Below the pieces are notes generated by a model. The model did not search any database and had not been told where the DNA came from. It saw only the letters and a program-made list of their open reading frames with translations. The translations under genes and the position numbers were made by a program. From positions 1-64,000 of the forward strand of contig CANGAW010000006.1 of NCBI GenBank assembly GCA_947451925.1: a stretch of DNA of 64,000 nt, given 5' to 3'. The stretch comes from Burkholderiales bacterium. Its GTDB lineage: Bacteria; Pseudomonadota; Gammaproteobacteria; Burkholderiales; Burkholderiaceae_D. Positions 63,491 through 64,000 of the stretch are shown in pieces (position 1 is the first letter of the stretch; the number at the start of each line of letters is the position of its first letter).

Positions 63491-64000
63491 ATGAAGTCCC
63501 CCCTTAAGTCTCCCCTTGCTCTGCAGTCCGAGGTGTCCTTGCGTGCGCTCAATACTTTTGGCGTCGAAGCACGGGCCCGCGCCTATTTGCCGGTCACTGC
63601 CTTGGCGACGCTGGAGGCGGTCCGCGCTGATCCGGTGCTTGCCCGCATGCCGCGTCTGGTGCTGGGTGGCGGCAGCAATCTCTTGCTGACCCGGGATGTC
63701 GATGCGCTGGTGCTGCATATGACAAACCGTGGCATCGCTGTCACTGGCGAAGACAAGGAACATACCTACGTTTGCGCGCAAGCCGGCGAGAGTTGGCACG
63801 GGCTGGTGCAATGGACGTTGGCGCAGGGACTGGGCGGGCTGGAAAACCTGTCACTGATACCGGGCAGCGTTGGTGCTGCACCCATACAGAATATCGGCGC
63901 CTATGGCAGCGAGATGGCGGATTGTTTTCATTCCTTGCGGGCGTTTGATTTTAAAACCGGCGAGTTGCTGACTTTGTCGCGAGGCGATTGCGCATTTGGC
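63491..64000 (+). CDS. murB: UDP-N-acetylenolpyruvoylglucosamine reductase, N-terminal part (truncated by window end)
   Basis: SLRALNTFGVEARARAYLPV, LVLGGGSNLLLTRD, GLENLSLIPGSVGAAPIQNIGAYGSEM; open to window end, so absent from ORF track. Confidence 0.96.
   Translation, partial: MKSPLKSPLALQSEVSLRALNTFGVEARARAYLPVTALATLEAVRADPVLARMPRLVLGGGSNLLLTRDVDALVLHMTNRGIAVTGEDKEHTYVCAQAGESWHGLVQWTLAQGLGGLENLSLIPGSVGAAPIQNIGAYGSEMADCFHSLRAFDFKTGELLTLSRGDCAFG

Overview
The window is a gene-dense chromosomal segment of a betaproteobacterium. Gene order and protein signatures look like Burkholderiales, probably Oxalobacteraceae; this is inference, because no rRNA is present. Almost all of it is core or housekeeping sequence: lpxK(partial)-trm112-kdsB-adk, hppA, purN, an rsmB-like gene, rpmGB, radC, fkpB-ispH-livHMGF, tRNA-Arg(CCT), murJ, rpsT, icd, cspA, clpSA, dut-coaBC-lspA-ileS-ribF, rsmE, tkt-gap, a CsgG/DUF4810/DUF799 lipoprotein trio, glnE, a yhdP-like gene, a nitrilase-family gene, tldD, a DAHP synthase, yajQ and murB(partial). 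I saw no IS elements, prophage, CRISPR array or rRNA. The strongest non-obvious signals are: (1) an apparent transcription attenuator upstream of the DAHP synthase gene. It has a 23-aa leader ORF, MSCLGFYFYTHFSYSSQTAVEKR, rich in Phe and Tyr codons. An intrinsic terminator follows it, and the 5' arm of that terminator is exactly complementary to GGCGGT inside the leader ORF. (2) An IclR-linked aromatic catabolic cluster at 56.5-62.9 kb (MBL-fold protein, flavin hydroxylase plus small DUF2783-like partner, VOC protein, fumarylacetoacetase, maleylacetoacetate isomerase). It looks like a homogentisate pathway with a VOC-fold protein where the ring-cleavage dioxygenase hmgA would be expected. (3) An MBL-fold protein and an M48-like protein with altered metal-binding motifs. 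(4) A REP/BIME-like inverted pair of palindromes in the CsgG-family operon. (5) A perfect GTCTTATATAAGAC palindrome upstream of icd.
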